Assembly: GCF_026153205.1 (NCBI RefSeq)
Contig: NZ_JAPFBW010000002.1
Coordinates: forward strand, 62,001 to 126,000
DNA length: 64,000 bases
DNA from: Aquabacterium sp. A7-Y
GTDB lineage: Bacteria; Pseudomonadota; Gammaproteobacteria; Burkholderiales; Burkholderiaceae_C
Direction of reading: 5' to 3'
Part shown: piece after piece, positions 1 through 8,837 of the stretch
Position numbering within the stretch: the stretch's first letter is position 1
How the letters are laid out: every line of letters begins with the position of its first letter
Notes under the pieces: generated by a model
The model's input: only the letters and a program-made list of their open reading frames with translations
The model's database searches: none
What the model was told of the DNA's origin: nothing
Program-made: the position numbers and the translations under genes

Positions 1-1
1 G

Positions 2-262
2 CCGACCGGCCACGCCCACTGGGAGCTGCTGCTGCGGGCTCGCGCGGTCGAGAACCAGTGTTATGTGATGGCTCCGGCCCAGGGCGGGCGGCATGAAAAC
101 GGCCGGCGTACCTGGGGCCACACCTTGATCGCCGACCCCTGGGGCGAGCTGCTTGCGGTGCACGAGGAGGGCGAAGGCCTGGTCTGCGCCGAGCTCAGCC
201 GCGCCAGGCTGGCCGAGGTGCGCGCCAAGCTGCCGGCGCTGGCGCATCGGCGTTTGGGCTGA
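2..262 (+). CDS. Carbon-nitrogen hydrolase (nitrilase superfamily), C-terminal part
   Basis: The reading frame is open from the window edge to the stop at 262, so only the last 86 residues are seen. They include 'RARAVENQCYVMAPAQ', then 'GHTLIADPWGELLA' and a short basic tail. This is the typical C-terminal third of the Nit1/Nit2-like branch of the nitrilase superfamily, which hydrolyses amides such as deaminated glutathione. The catalytic Glu and Cys lie upstream of the window and cannot be checked. An internal GTG/ATG at 65-70 is part of this frame and not a separate start. The superfamily call is firm; the substrate is not. Confidence 0.85.
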   Translation, partial: PTGHAHWELLLRARAVENQCYVMAPAQGGRHENGRRTWGHTLIADPWGELLAVHEEGEGLVCAELSRARLAEVRAKLPALAHRRLG

Positions 263-279
263 AGCGCTGCGGGCGGTCC

Positions 280-669
280 TCAGCGCCGGGTCGCGGCCAG
301 GAAACCGATCACCACGCCGGCCAGCATCGCGATCGAGGCGACCTTCCACGGCTGCTCGTGCACGTAATCGTTGGTCGCCGCGGCGGTATGGCGCACCCGC
401 TGGGTGATGCCATGGCTGGCATCGGCCACCGCCTCGCTGGCACGGTGCAGCGAGTTTTGCAGCCTCTGTTTCAGGTCGTCCATCTCGGGCGAGCTCTTGA
501 GCGCCGGGTTGGCCACCAGTTCCTGCACATCGGCTTGCAGGCCGGCCCATTCGCGCTGCAGCGCCGAGGCGCTGTGCTTGACCGGCAGTGGGGCGGGGTC
601 GTTGAAGTGGCGCAGGGCGCGTTCGCTCTCGAAGTCGGTAGAGGGATCACCGTAGGTATAGGAAGGCAT
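280..669 (-). CDS. DUF883 / ElaB-YqjD-like membrane-anchored protein
   Basis: A 129-residue protein. The start at 669 is preferred because an AGGAG lies just upstream on the minus strand. Residues about 35-100 are a polar, helix-rich stretch resembling the DUF883 family (ElaB, YqjD), followed by one membrane segment near the C-terminus ('VASIAMLAGVVIGFLAA') and a final basic 'TRR'. E. coli members sit in the inner membrane and bind ribosomes in stationary phase; whether that holds here is inference. The gene is convergent with the nitrilase fragment and stands alone. Confidence 0.8.
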   Translation of the reverse strand: MPSYTYGDPSTDFESERALRHFNDPAPLPVKHSASALQREWAGLQADVQELVANPALKSSPEMDDLKQRLQNSLHRASEAVADASHGITQRVRHTAAATNDYVHEQPWKVASIAMLAGVVIGFLAATRR

Positions 670-823
670 GAAAGGCTCCTCATCTCGCTGCCGGGTATCG
701 GTCGGTCTGGCACGGTCCGCCGAGGGGCGGGCGCTGTCGGCAGATCCTAAGAAGCAGACAGCGTGCCGCGCGTCGGACACCCGGGGGGCCGGCTGTCGGT
801 CTGCTCCGACAGGCGCAGACGCT

Positions 824-1264
824 TCATCCCCGCGCCGGGTCGCCGCGCAGCGCCTCGAGGGCCTGGGCGACACGGTCGAATTCGTTGGACTTGTCGAAGA
901 AGTGGTGCGCGCCGAGCGCCAGGCAGCGCTCGCGGATCGGCCGGGTGCTGGTGTTGGTCAGCACCATCGTGAGCGGCCGCGGACTGCGCCCGCGCAGCGC
1001 GGCCAGCACCCCGAAACCGTTGCCTTCGCGCAGTTGCAGATCGACCACCACCGCGTCGAAGCGCCGGTCCCGCAGGGCCGCCAGCGCCTCGGCTTCGGTC
1101 TCCGCTTCGGCACTGACCTCAAAACCCTGGCAGGTCGAGATCAGGTCCAGCAGCCGTTCGCGTATCAGTCGCGAGTCCTCGATCACCATCACCTGCAGCG
1201 GCGGGCCGATGTCGGGGGAAAGGGCGGGGGATGCCGCAGGGTGGGTGGAGACCGACGCACTCAT
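824..1264 (-). CDS. Single-domain response regulator (receiver only)
   Basis: A 146-residue CheY-like protein: an unstructured N-terminal 24 residues, then one receiver domain and no output domain. Conserved positions are visible: acidic pair E29/D30 ('VIEDSRL'), phospho-acceptor D75 ('VVVDLQL'), T103 and K125 ('FFDKSNEF'). It lies downstream of, and in the same direction as, the NarL-type regulator at 1389-2027, and so may take part in the same phosphorelay as the kinase at 2867-4417. Partners are inferred from position only. Confidence 0.85.
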   Translation of the reverse strand: MSASVSTHPAASPALSPDIGPPLQVMVIEDSRLIRERLLDLISTCQGFEVSAEAETEAEALAALRDRRFDAVVVDLQLREGNGFGVLAALRGRSPRPLTMVLTNTSTRPIRERCLALGAHHFFDKSNEFDRVAQALEALRGDPARG

Positions 1265-1388
1265 CTCGCAACGACTCTCTCTCAGGCGGGGGTTCTGGTC
1301 CTAGCTTGGAGCCAGAGTAGTCCTCGTGACCTGGGTGTGTCTGTAGGTCGATGCCCGACTGGTGCCGGGGGCGCCGATGCAGCAGCGT

Positions 1389-2027
1389 CTACTGGATCAG
1401 ACCGTTCTTGACCGCGTAGTAGGTCAGCTCGGCGTTGCTGCCCAGCTGCAGCTTCTCGAGCAGGCGGCTTCGGTAGGTGCTGACGGTCTTGACGCTGATG
1501 AAAAGCTCGTCGGCAATCTGCGTGACAGACATGCCGCTCGCCAGCTTGCACAGGACCTGGAACTCGCGCTCCGACAAGTCCTGGTGCGCGGGGCCGGCGC
1601 CGGGCTGGTCGAGCCGGCTTGCGACCAGGTCGGCGGCGGTCGGGCTGAGATAACGCCGGCCCTGCAGCACCACGCGGATGGCGCGCAGGATCTCGTCGAC
1701 GTCCGCATCTTTCTTGAGGTAGCCGTTCGCCCCCGCGCGCAGCAGGTTGATCGCGTACTGCTCTTCAGGAAAGGCGCTGACGATGAGCACCGGGATCTCG
1801 CCCAGGTGGTTGCGGATCAGCCGCAAGGTATCGACGCCGGTGCGGTCCGGCAGCGAGATGTCGAGTAGCACCAGATCCCAACTGCCTTCGCGCAGCAGCG
1901 CCAGTGCCTCCGCACTGGTGGCGGCCTCGCCGGCCACGTGCAGGTCGGGTTCGGCGTCGATCAGCTGTTTGAGGCCGGCCCGCACGATCTGGTGATCGTC
2001 GGCCAGCAGGATGCGTTTGCGCTCCAT
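1389..2027 (-). CDS. NarL/FixJ-family response regulator (REC + LuxR HTH)
   Basis: A 212-residue two-domain regulator. The receiver is at residues 4-120 (D10/D11, phospho-acceptor D56 in 'VLLDISLP', K105/K106). A LuxR-type helix-turn-helix is at about 148-205 ('LSEREFQVLCKLASGMSVTQ', then 'ISVKTVSTYRSRLLEKL'). NarL-type regulators normally pair with HisKA_3 kinases, and the kinase at 2867-4417 is of that class and divergently transcribed about 0.85 kb away. The two small envelope genes between them are plausible targets (inference). Confidence 0.92.
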   Translation of the reverse strand: MERKRILLADDHQIVRAGLKQLIDAEPDLHVAGEAATSAEALALLREGSWDLVLLDISLPDRTGVDTLRLIRNHLGEIPVLIVSAFPEEQYAINLLRAGANGYLKKDADVDEILRAIRVVLQGRRYLSPTAADLVASRLDQPGAGPAHQDLSEREFQVLCKLASGMSVTQIADELFISVKTVSTYRSRLLEKLQLGSNAELTYYAVKNGLIQ

Positions 2028-2138
2028 ATCGTCGTGGATGAGTGACGGGAGCAGTCTGGCACAGCCCAGGCGGGGGCGTCAAAGGCGTGGGCGGTGCCCG
2101 CAGCAGGGCCGCGCTGCCGGCTTGCAGGCCGGGCAGGT

Positions 2139-2170
2139 AAAAAAGAAGGGCTGTGCAGGCACGGCCCTTC
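2139..2170 (-). terminator. Rho-independent terminator downstream of the entericidin gene
   Basis: Arms at 2145-2155 and 2160-2170 pair over 11 bp with one G-T wobble and a 4-base loop. Read on the minus strand, the hairpin is followed at once by six T's (2144-2139). It lies about 100 bases after the entericidin stop and before the NarL-type regulator start, so it should separate these transcripts. Confidence 0.8.
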
Positions 2171-2271
2171 AAGAACCACGGAGCGGTCGGGGGAGAGCAA
2201 AAGGAGTAGGAGGCTCCGCGGTCGACTCGGTAAAAAATTCCGGTGCGGAAGACGCGAGGCGAAGCCTGTGG

Positions 2272-2424
2272 TTACATCTTTTTCTTGGTGTCCTGAGCCG
2301 CGTCCTGCAGCTTCTCTCCGCCGCGCTCGACGTCCTCGCCGACGCCTTGCACCGTGTTGCAGGCGCCGAGCGTGAACATGGCCGCCAGCAAGGCCGACAG
2401 CAGGGTCAGGAAGCGCGTTTTCAT
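2272..2424 (-). CDS. Entericidin A/B family small lipoprotein
   Basis: A 50-residue protein started at 2424, with AAGGAG just upstream. It has a lipoprotein signal ('LLAAMFTLGACNTVQG', lipobox Cys at residue 22), then a short amphipathic tail ('GEDVERGGEKLQDAAQDT') and terminal lysines. This is the classic entericidin layout. Entericidins are small outer-membrane lipoproteins linked to envelope stress and, in E. coli, an antidote/toxin pair. It sits between a response regulator and its likely divergent kinase, next to DUF1328. Confidence 0.9.
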   Translation of the reverse strand: MKTRFLTLLSALLAAMFTLGACNTVQGVGEDVERGGEKLQDAAQDTKKKM

Positions 2425-2544
2425 GGTTTTCTCCTTCGGATCGAGGCGGGCGAGGAAGACGTCCTGTCGGTCAGGCCAGCCGCGAAACGGGAGCGCTGCT
2501 TGCTTTCCGACTGGGGTAAAAAGCGTGGGGTGAAGGCGGCTCAA

Positions 2545-2712
2545 CTAGCGGTTGCGCTTGAACAGTCCCATCAGGAACGAGATGACAGTCAGCGCAACGA
2601 AAACGAAAAACAGGATCTTCGCGATGCCGGCGGCGCCGGCGGCGATGCCGCCGAAACCGAACAGCGCCGCCACCAGCGCGATCACGAAAAACACGGCAGC
2701 GTAATAAAGCAT
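2545..2712 (-). CDS. DUF1328 small membrane protein (YtjA-like)
   Basis: A 55-residue, almost wholly hydrophobic protein with two membrane segments (about residues 4-22 and 28-50), a Gly/Ala-rich turn '[15 protein letters not shown]' and a basic end 'KRNR'. This matches the DUF1328/YtjA family. The start at 2712 is supported by AGGAGG upstream. No biochemical role is known for the family; it is often found near other small stress proteins such as entericidin and CsbD. It probably shares a promoter with the entericidin gene 120 bp downstream. Confidence 0.88.
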   Translation of the reverse strand: MLYYAAVFFVIALVAALFGFGGIAAGAAGIAKILFFVFVALTVISFLMGLFKRNR

Positions 2713-2866
2713 GGGACACCTCCTGTTGTGGTCGGCCGGACCCGGCGGACCGGATGCCGCCAACGTCTCAGCTCAATGACTTCATGGTAGGAACGGTGCC
2801 CCGCCTCTTATGTAGGTTCCCTCCACGCGACGATGTCGGAAGCGTCTTACTTCCGGAGCGGTGTCC

Positions 2867-4417
2867 ATGAGCCGGCCGCCGGCCTCGCCGCAGGGCGGAG
2901 CCACGCCTTCGCGCTGGCAGGTGCTGGTGGCCCGACTGCGTGCGGCCCGCCTGGAGGTCGAGGCCGCTGCGGCGCGCTCGGGCCAGGTGCCGGCCTCGCT
3001 GTTGCGGCGCGTGGCGGTGCTCAAGCTGGCCGTGCCGATCACGCTGCTGCTGGGCGGCACCATGCTGTGGGTCACCGAGCAGGGCTACCAGCGCCTGGAG
3101 CGCATGTATTCGGAGCTCAGGACCTCGCGCAGCCTGACGCACGACCTCAACAGTCTCTCCTTCCTGTCGGCCCGTTCGGATGCCACGCAGGCCGAGTACC
3201 TGCTGCTGCGCAGCGAAGCCAGCCTGGCACAGCATCGCTCCGTGCTGCAGGACATCGGCGCGATGCGCGAGCGCCTGGCGCTCAATGCCGCCGGCGGTCC
3301 GGTGCTGCCGGAAATGGAGGAAGTGCTGCGCTACATCGACGCCGAGCATGCCGAGCTGAAACGCCTCGAGGCCTTGCCGCCGGACGCGCCCCCCTCGCGC
3401 ATCGATGCGCAGCTCAAGCCCAACCCCATCGCCGACGGGGCGCTGCGCCAGGCGCTCGGCCGCATGGTGTTGCGCGAGCGCGAGCGGCTGGATGTGGCCG
3501 AGCTGGCCGCCGCCATCGAGGTGCGCCGGCAGCGCTGGTGGTCGCTGCTGTCGATCGCCTTCGGCATGTTCCTGCTGATCCTGCTGTTCCAGACCTACCG
3601 GGTGCAGCTCGAGGACGAGCAGCTGATGGCCCACCGCCTGCAGGAGGAGCGCGACCGGCTGGAGCGCGCGGTGCGCGACCGCACCCGCGAGCTGTCGGAG
3701 CTGGCGACCCACCTGCAGCACATGGCCGAGCAGGAGAAGGCGCGCCTCGCGCGCGAGCTGCATGACGAGCTGGGCGCCATCCTGACCGCCAGCAAGATGG
3801 ATGTCGGCATGCTGCTGCGCCGCCAGCTGGAACCCAAGCCGGCCGCGATCGAAAGCCTGAAGCGCTTGCAGGAAACGCTGGAGCGCGGTGTGCAGCTCAA
3901 ACGCCGCGTGATCGAAGGCCTGGTGCCGACGACACTGCGCAACCTCGGGCTCTCCGCGGCGCTGGAGGCGCTGGCCGACGAGGTCGAGGCGACCGCCGGC
4001 ATCCGTATCGAGCGCCGCCTGCCCGACGAACTGGTCTGCGACGGCGACCGCAGCATCGCGGTCTACCGCATCGTCCAGGAGGCACTGACCAATGTGCAGA
4101 AGCACGCGCGGGCGAAGCGGGTCGAGCTCGAGATCGCCTTGAAGGATGAGATCCTGCGGATGCGGCTCGCGGACGACGGCGTCGGCATCAGCACGGCCGG
4201 CATGCGCAAGCTCAAGAGCCATGGCCTGCGTGGCATCAAGCATCGCGTCGATGCCTTCCACGGTCGCTTCCACATCGGTCCGTGCCCGCAGGGCGGCACC
4301 GAGCTGCGCGTGGAGATCCCGATGAAGGACATACCGGACGAGGAGATCGACACGGCGCCCGAGGCCGAGCGCCCGCCCGCCACGCTGACCCCGGAGCCGC
4401 CGCGCGAAGCCGCCTGA
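2867..4417 (+). CDS. Membrane histidine kinase, HisKA_3 family
   Basis: 516 residues from the ATG at 2867, chosen over the GTG at 2861 because a GGAG sits 9 bases before the ATG. Membrane segments at about residues 51-70 and 225-243 flank a ~150-residue periplasmic sensor region I do not recognise. A coiled linker follows, then the HisKA_3 dimerisation box ('LARELHDELGAILTASKMDV', H299) and an HATPase domain with 'EALTNVQKHARA' and 'LADDGVGI'. The tail beyond the ATPase is Pro/Glu-rich. It is divergent from the two response regulators at 824-2027, its likely partners. Confidence 0.92.
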   Translation: MSRPPASPQGGATPSRWQVLVARLRAARLEVEAAAARSGQVPASLLRRVAVLKLAVPITLLLGGTMLWVTEQGYQRLERMYSELRTSRSLTHDLNSLSFLSARSDATQAEYLLLRSEASLAQHRSVLQDIGAMRERLALNAAGGPVLPEMEEVLRYIDAEHAELKRLEALPPDAPPSRIDAQLKPNPIADGALRQALGRMVLRERERLDVAELAAAIEVRRQRWWSLLSIAFGMFLLILLFQTYRVQLEDEQLMAHRLQEERDRLERAVRDRTRELSELATHLQHMAEQEKARLARELHDELGAILTASKMDVGMLLRRQLEPKPAAIESLKRLQETLERGVQLKRRVIEGLVPTTLRNLGLSAALEALADEVEATAGIRIERRLPDELVCDGDRSIAVYRIVQEALTNVQKHARAKRVELEIALKDEILRMRLADDGVGISTAGMRKLKSHGLRGIKHRVDAFHGRFHIGPCPQGGTELRVEIPMKDIPDEEIDTAPEAERPPATLTPEPPREAA

Positions 4418-4430
4418 GGGGGGCCTCGCC

Positions 4431-5606
4431 TCAGCGCCGTCCGAACATCATCTGGCGCGCCAGCAGCGACTTGGCGGGTCCGAGGTGCTGCAGAGCCGCC
4501 ATGCCGACGCCGCGTGCGAGCCCCAGGCCCGGCAGTTTCCACGTGAAGCTGCGCGCCAGGAAGTCGGTGGTCGCGATGGTGCCCCAGCGGTCCGGCGCGC
4601 GCCGGAACTCCAGCTTGCGCAAGGCCGTCTCGAGGCCGGCTTCGCGCGCCAGCAGCCGCACCAGCTCGAAGCCGTCGCGCAGCCCGAGGTTGAGCCCCTG
4701 CCCGGCCACCGGATGCAGGGTCTGAGCCGCGTTGCCGATGCGCACGATGCGACCCTGCACGAGGCTGCGCTCGGCGTTCAGTCCGAGCGCAAAGCGCTTG
4801 AGCGGCGTGATGCCGGTGATGCGCCCGACCTTCGGGTGGAAGACGTGGTTGAGCACGGCGATGCGCTGGGCGTCGTCGAGCGGCTCGACCGGGTCGTCGG
4901 CGTTCGGCACGCACCACACCAGAGCCGCGCGACCGCTGCCCAGCGGCAGCAGCGCTGCCGGGCCCTGCGGGGTGAAGCGCTCGAAGGCGGTCGCCTCGGG
5001 CAGCCCCTCCACCGTCACCTGGCCGACCCAGGCGGTCTGGCCGTAGTCGTGGCTCAGCGACTTGCGCGCCTGCTCCGCGAACACGCCGCCCTCGGCCACC
5101 ACGACGAGGTCGAAACGCTCGGCGATGTCGGCATCCAGCTCGACACCGCCGTCCAGCGGCTTGAGCGAGCGCACCCGGGTGCCGTAGCGGCTGGCGCGGC
5201 ACTGGAGCCGGGCCTCGCAGACCTGGTCCCAGGCCTGCTGCAGCGGCGCCAGCAGCGCGCCATAGGAAAGCACGGCACCCAGCATGGGCACGGCCTCTTT
5301 GGCGGCGTCGATCTCGACCTCGGGCTCGGTCCAGCGGCCGGGCAGCGTGCTGGGCTGCTGTTGCGAGACATGCACGGTGCGAATGGGCTGCGCCGCCGCT
5401 GGCGACCAGACGCCCAGGCGCTGCAGCAGCTGCACGCTGCCCAGCGACAGCGCCAGGGTGCGCGGGTCGTGCGAGACGTCCTGCCCCGGCGGCCGGGCGT
5501 CGAAGACGCTGATCCGGGCGGCGGGCAGTTCGATGTCGGCCAGCAGGGCCAGCGCCAGCCCCGCCGGCCCGGCCCCCACCACGGCGATGTTCAGCTCAGC
5601 TTGCAT
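4431..5606 (-). CDS. UbiH/UbiF/Coq6-family FAD-dependent monooxygenase
   Basis: A 391-residue flavoprotein started at 5606 behind AGGAGG. It has an N-terminal Rossmann motif 'VVGAGPAGLALALL', the 'DPRTLALSLGSVQLLQRLGV' region typical of UbiH-like enzymes, and the second FAD motif 'RIGNAAQTLHPVAGQGLNLG' near residue 285. The family hydroxylates the ring of ubiquinone precursors at the inner membrane. Which position it attacks (UbiH, UbiF, UbiI or a broad betaproteobacterial UbiM/L type) cannot be settled by reading. It is convergent with the kinase gene and directly downstream of aminopeptidase P, a pairing also seen in E. coli (pepP-ubiH). Confidence 0.9.
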   Translation of the reverse strand: MQAELNIAVVGAGPAGLALALLADIELPAARISVFDARPPGQDVSHDPRTLALSLGSVQLLQRLGVWSPAAAQPIRTVHVSQQQPSTLPGRWTEPEVEIDAAKEAVPMLGAVLSYGALLAPLQQAWDQVCEARLQCRASRYGTRVRSLKPLDGGVELDADIAERFDLVVVAEGGVFAEQARKSLSHDYGQTAWVGQVTVEGLPEATAFERFTPQGPAALLPLGSGRAALVWCVPNADDPVEPLDDAQRIAVLNHVFHPKVGRITGITPLKRFALGLNAERSLVQGRIVRIGNAAQTLHPVAGQGLNLGLRDGFELVRLLAREAGLETALRKLEFRRAPDRWGTIATTDFLARSFTWKLPGLGLARGVGMAALQHLGPAKSLLARQMMFGRR

Positions 5607-5664
5607 GGGTGTCCTCCTGACTCGGACCCTCATTATCGAAGCAGGCCGGCCGCGCGGCCCGGCC

Positions 5665-7056
5665 TCAGGCCTGGCGCATCAGGGCCTCGATGGCCTCCGC
5701 CTGGACCGGGACGTCGCGCGTGATCAGCTCGCAGCCGCCCGGAGTTACGACGGCGTCGTCCTCGATGCGGATGCCGGTGTTCCAGTAGCGCTCCGGCACA
5801 CCGTCTGCCGGCCGCACATAGAGGCCCGGCTCCAGCGTCACCACCATGCCGGGCTGCAGCACCCGCGACGGCTTTTTCACGACCCGGCCGCCCAGTCCGT
5901 CGGGCTGCTCGACGGGCGCCTCGTCGTCCTGCAGGTAGTTGCCGACGTCGTGCACGTCCATGCCGATCCAGTGACCGGTGCCGTGCATGTAGAACTGTCG
6001 GTAGTGGGCGTGCTCGATCACGTCGTCCACGCTGCCGTGCCGGTCGCGGTTCAGCAGGCCCAGTGCCAGCATGCCTTCGGAGAGCACGCGCACCGCCGCA
6101 TGGTGGGCGTCGCGCTGCCGGGCACCCGGCCGGGTGGCCGCCACTGCCGCGTCCTGTGCCGCCAGCACCAGGTCGTAGAGCTCGCGCTGCGGTGTGGTGA
6201 AGCGCCCGTCCACCGGGAAGGTGCGGGTGATGTCGCTGGCATAGCCGTCGAGTTCGCAGCCGGCGTCGATCAGGCACAGCTCGCCGGGCTTGAGTTCGGT
6301 GTCGCCGGCCGCGTAGTGCAGCACGCAGGCGTTGGCGCCGGCCGCGACGATGCTCGGGTAGGCCGGCGCCTGCGCGCCGCGGCGGCGGAACTCGTGCAGC
6401 AGCTCGGCCTCGAGGTGGTACTCGCGCCACGGGGCCTCGCCGGGCGTGCGCATCCAGCGCGCGCTCGACTGCATCGCCCGCAGATGGGCGGCCGCCGAGA
6501 TGCGCCCGGCCTGCCGCATCACGGCCAGCTCGCCTTCGTCCTTGATCAGCCGCATCTCGTCGAGCGCGGGTGTCAGGTCACGCAGTGTCTGCGGCGTGCC
6601 GATGCCGCGGCGCTCCTGGGCGCGCAGCACCGACAGCCACATCTCGACGCGCGACTCCAGCCCGGGATGCAGGCCGAAGGGGAAGGCCACGGCCGGCCGG
6701 TTCGCCAGCAGCTGCGGCAGCCGCTCGTCGAGCGTCTCGACCGGAAAGGCGGCATCGACCCCCAGCACCCCGGGCGCCGCATCGGGGCCGAGCCGGATGC
6801 CGTCCCAGATCTCGCGTTCGGGGTCCTTGGGTCGGCAGAACAGCGTGCTGTGCCCCTGGTCGTCGATCACCAGCCAGCTGTCGGGTTCGGTGAAGCCGCT
6901 CAGGTAGTAGAAGTAGCTGTCGTGCCGGTAGGGGTAGGTGGTATCGCGGTTGCGGATGCGCTCGGGCGCGGTCGGCAGCACGGCCACGCCGCCTCCGCCT
7001 GCACGCAGCACACCGGCAAGGTCCATCCGACGGCGGGAATAAGTTGAGCGATCCAT
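5665..7056 (-). CDS. pepP: Xaa-Pro aminopeptidase (aminopeptidase P, M24B)
   Basis: 463 residues from the ATG at 7056. The N-terminal domain (about 1-170) has the 'RHDSYFYYLSGFTEPDSWLV' signature. The C-terminal pita-bread domain carries the metal ligands in 'LIDAGCELDGYASDITRTF', 'HGTGHWIGMDVHD', 'TLEPGLY' and 'GIRIEDD'. It removes N-terminal residues preceding proline in the cytoplasm. The next gene is the UbiH-like monooxygenase, 58 bases downstream, so the two likely form one transcript. An in-frame ATG at 7026 is a possible alternative start. Confidence 0.94.
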   Translation of the reverse strand: MDRSTYSRRRMDLAGVLRAGGGGVAVLPTAPERIRNRDTTYPYRHDSYFYYLSGFTEPDSWLVIDDQGHSTLFCRPKDPEREIWDGIRLGPDAAPGVLGVDAAFPVETLDERLPQLLANRPAVAFPFGLHPGLESRVEMWLSVLRAQERRGIGTPQTLRDLTPALDEMRLIKDEGELAVMRQAGRISAAAHLRAMQSSARWMRTPGEAPWREYHLEAELLHEFRRRGAQAPAYPSIVAAGANACVLHYAAGDTELKPGELCLIDAGCELDGYASDITRTFPVDGRFTTPQRELYDLVLAAQDAAVAATRPGARQRDAHHAAVRVLSEGMLALGLLNRDRHGSVDDVIEHAHYRQFYMHGTGHWIGMDVHDVGNYLQDDEAPVEQPDGLGGRVVKKPSRVLQPGMVVTLEPGLYVRPADGVPERYWNTGIRIEDDAVVTPGGCELITRDVPVQAEAIEALMRQA

Positions 7057-7141
7057 AAGGGATGCAGGCTGCCAGTAGTCTGCGCAGTCTATCGCCGGCC
7101 CGGCATCCCGTCTTCTTCCAAGCACCAGAAAGAGATACACC

Positions 7142-8113
7142 ATGCAATACCGACGTCTCGGCCGCGCAGGCCTGCAGGTCAGCCAGCTCTCCTACGGCTC
7201 CTGGGTTACCTATGCCAACCAGATCGACGTGAAGGCGGCGCGCGAATGCATGGCCGCCGCCTTCGACGCCGGCGTCAACTTCTTCGACAACGCCGAAGCC
7301 TATGCCGGCGGGCAGAGCGAGGTGGTGATGGGCGAGGCCTTCAAGGCGCTGGGCTGGCCGCGCATGAGCTACATCGTCTCGACCAAGTTCTACTGGGGTC
7401 TGGCCGAGGGTCCCAACCAGCGCAACACGCTCAACCGCAAGTACCTGATGCAGGCCATCGACCAGTCGCTGCAGCGACTGCAGCTGGAGCACGTGGACCT
7501 GGTCTTCTGTCACCGCCCCGACCCCCACACGCCGATCGAGGAAACGGTCTGGGCCATGAGCGACATGATCCGCCAGGGCAAGGCGCTCTACTGGGGCACC
7601 AGCGAGTGGTCGGCCCAGGAGATCCGGGCCGCCTGGGAGATCGCCGAGCGCCACCACCTGCACAAGCCGGTGATGGAGCAGCCCCAGTACCACCTGTTCC
7701 ACCGCCAGCGCGTCGAGAAGGAATACGCCCGCCTCTACGAGGACCTGGGCCTGGGCCTGACCACCTGGAGCCCGCTGGCCTCGGGCCTGCTGACCGGCAA
7801 GTACCGCGGCGGCATCCCCGCCGACAGCCGCGGCGCGATGGACAACCTCAGCTTCCTGCGTGAGCAGCTCACCGACCGGACCCGCAATGAAGCGGTGGGC
7901 CGGCTCGAGGAACTGGCCCGAGACCTGGGCGGCACGGTGGCCCAGCTCGCGATCGCCTGGTGCGCGCACAACCCGCGGGTCAGCAGCGTGATCACTGGCG
8001 CCTCGCGCCTGAGCCAGCTGCAGGACAACCTGAAGGCGGCCGAGCTGCTGCCCCGGCTGACGCCCGAGGTGCTGGCCCGCATCGACGACATCACGCTGCC
8101 GCTGGCGCGCTGA
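7142..8113 (+). CDS. Aldo/keto reductase, voltage-gated K+ channel beta-like
   Basis: A 323-residue TIM-barrel oxidoreductase. The catalytic set is visible: Asp/Tyr in '[11 protein letters not shown]', Lys in 'IVSTKFYWG' and His in 'VFCHRPDPH'. The NADPH-binding end '[17 protein letters not shown]' is also present. The insert '[19 protein letters not shown]' and '[10 protein letters not shown]' place it in the Kv-beta/YghZ-type (AKR6/AKR14) group, which reduces aldehydes such as methylglyoxal. It is divergent from pepP with 85 bases between, and the natural substrate is not predictable from sequence. Confidence 0.92.
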   Translation: MQYRRLGRAGLQVSQLSYGSWVTYANQIDVKAARECMAAAFDAGVNFFDNAEAYAGGQSEVVMGEAFKALGWPRMSYIVSTKFYWGLAEGPNQRNTLNRKYLMQAIDQSLQRLQLEHVDLVFCHRPDPHTPIEETVWAMSDMIRQGKALYWGTSEWSAQEIRAAWEIAERHHLHKPVMEQPQYHLFHRQRVEKEYARLYEDLGLGLTTWSPLASGLLTGKYRGGIPADSRGAMDNLSFLREQLTDRTRNEAVGRLEELARDLGGTVAQLAIAWCAHNPRVSSVITGASRLSQLQDNLKAAELLPRLTPEVLARIDDITLPLAR

Positions 8114-8132
8114 GCCGCCCGTCCGAGCGGGC

Positions 8133-8837
8133 TCAGCGCGGCGGCGTGGCGGCCTGCCCGGGGCGGCTCTGCCGCAGGGCCTTGAGACGCTGGCGCAGTT
8201 CGCGCTCCAGCGGGTCGGCCGGCGGCCGGGTGCGGCGGCGCCGCTCGTTGGCCGCACGCTGCTGCAGCTCGGCCACCTGTTGCATCTGCAGCCGCACGAA
8301 GTTGGCGACATCCTCGACCCGGGAGAGCCCGCCCCAGCTGCTGCAGCGCGGCAGCTTGACCACCTTGCCGTCGTCGAGCACCAGCGCGAGGTAGCAGACG
8401 CCGGCCGGGCCGGGCCCGGGCTTCTCGTGCACGCTCACCTCAGCCAGGCGCGAGATCGGCACCCGGCGGGCCGACTGACGCCAGCCGCGCCGCCAAGTGA
8501 CGAACTTGACGCTCGCGGCGACCCGCTCCCAGCTCCACAGGTCCCAACCCAGGCCGGCGGCCCAGGCCAGCAGCCCCAGCGCGACCAGGACCGGGCGCTC
8601 GAAATGCCACGCGCCCCAGACGCCGGCGCCGGCCAGGGCGAGCGCGAGCCACAGCCAGACCAGTTGCGGCTCGCCCACGGTCCACGGCGTGCGTTCATAG
8701 GTGAAGGAATCGATCTGCTCGCCCGACAGGGGCGCAGCCGCCAGCATCACCGCCCGCACGCCGCGCGCGACCAGCCATTCCAGCAGCAGGGCACCGCCCA
8801 GGCAGGCCAGCAGCCCGACGAGGCTGCCCAGGCTCAC
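8133..8837 (-). CDS. Hypothetical membrane protein coupled to murU
   Basis: 234 residues from a GTG at 8837 that overlaps the murU stop in a GTGA, so translation is coupled. There are four hydrophobic segments in the N-terminal half (first at residues 3-25; others around 60-115). A soluble region follows with 'FVTWRRGWRQSARRVPI' and 'CYLALVLDDGKVVKLPRC', then a long basic, Arg-rich tail. The middle part resembles a PH-like or bacterial plasma-membrane PH fold in pattern only. I do not recognise the family. Confidence 0.7.
   Translation of the reverse strand: MSLGSLVGLLACLGGALLLEWLVARGVRAVMLAAAPLSGEQIDSFTYERTPWTVGEPQLVWLWLALALAGAGVWGAWHFERPVLVALGLLAWAAGLGWDLWSWERVAASVKFVTWRRGWRQSARRVPISRLAEVSVHEKPGPGPAGVCYLALVLDDGKVVKLPRCSSWGGLSRVEDVANFVRLQMQQVAELQQRAANERRRRTRPPADPLERELRQRLKALRQSRPGQAATPPR

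Noticed and set aside
2768-4273. A 501-codon minus-strand frame
   Set aside because: Antisense to the histidine kinase, which shows all HisKA_3 motifs.
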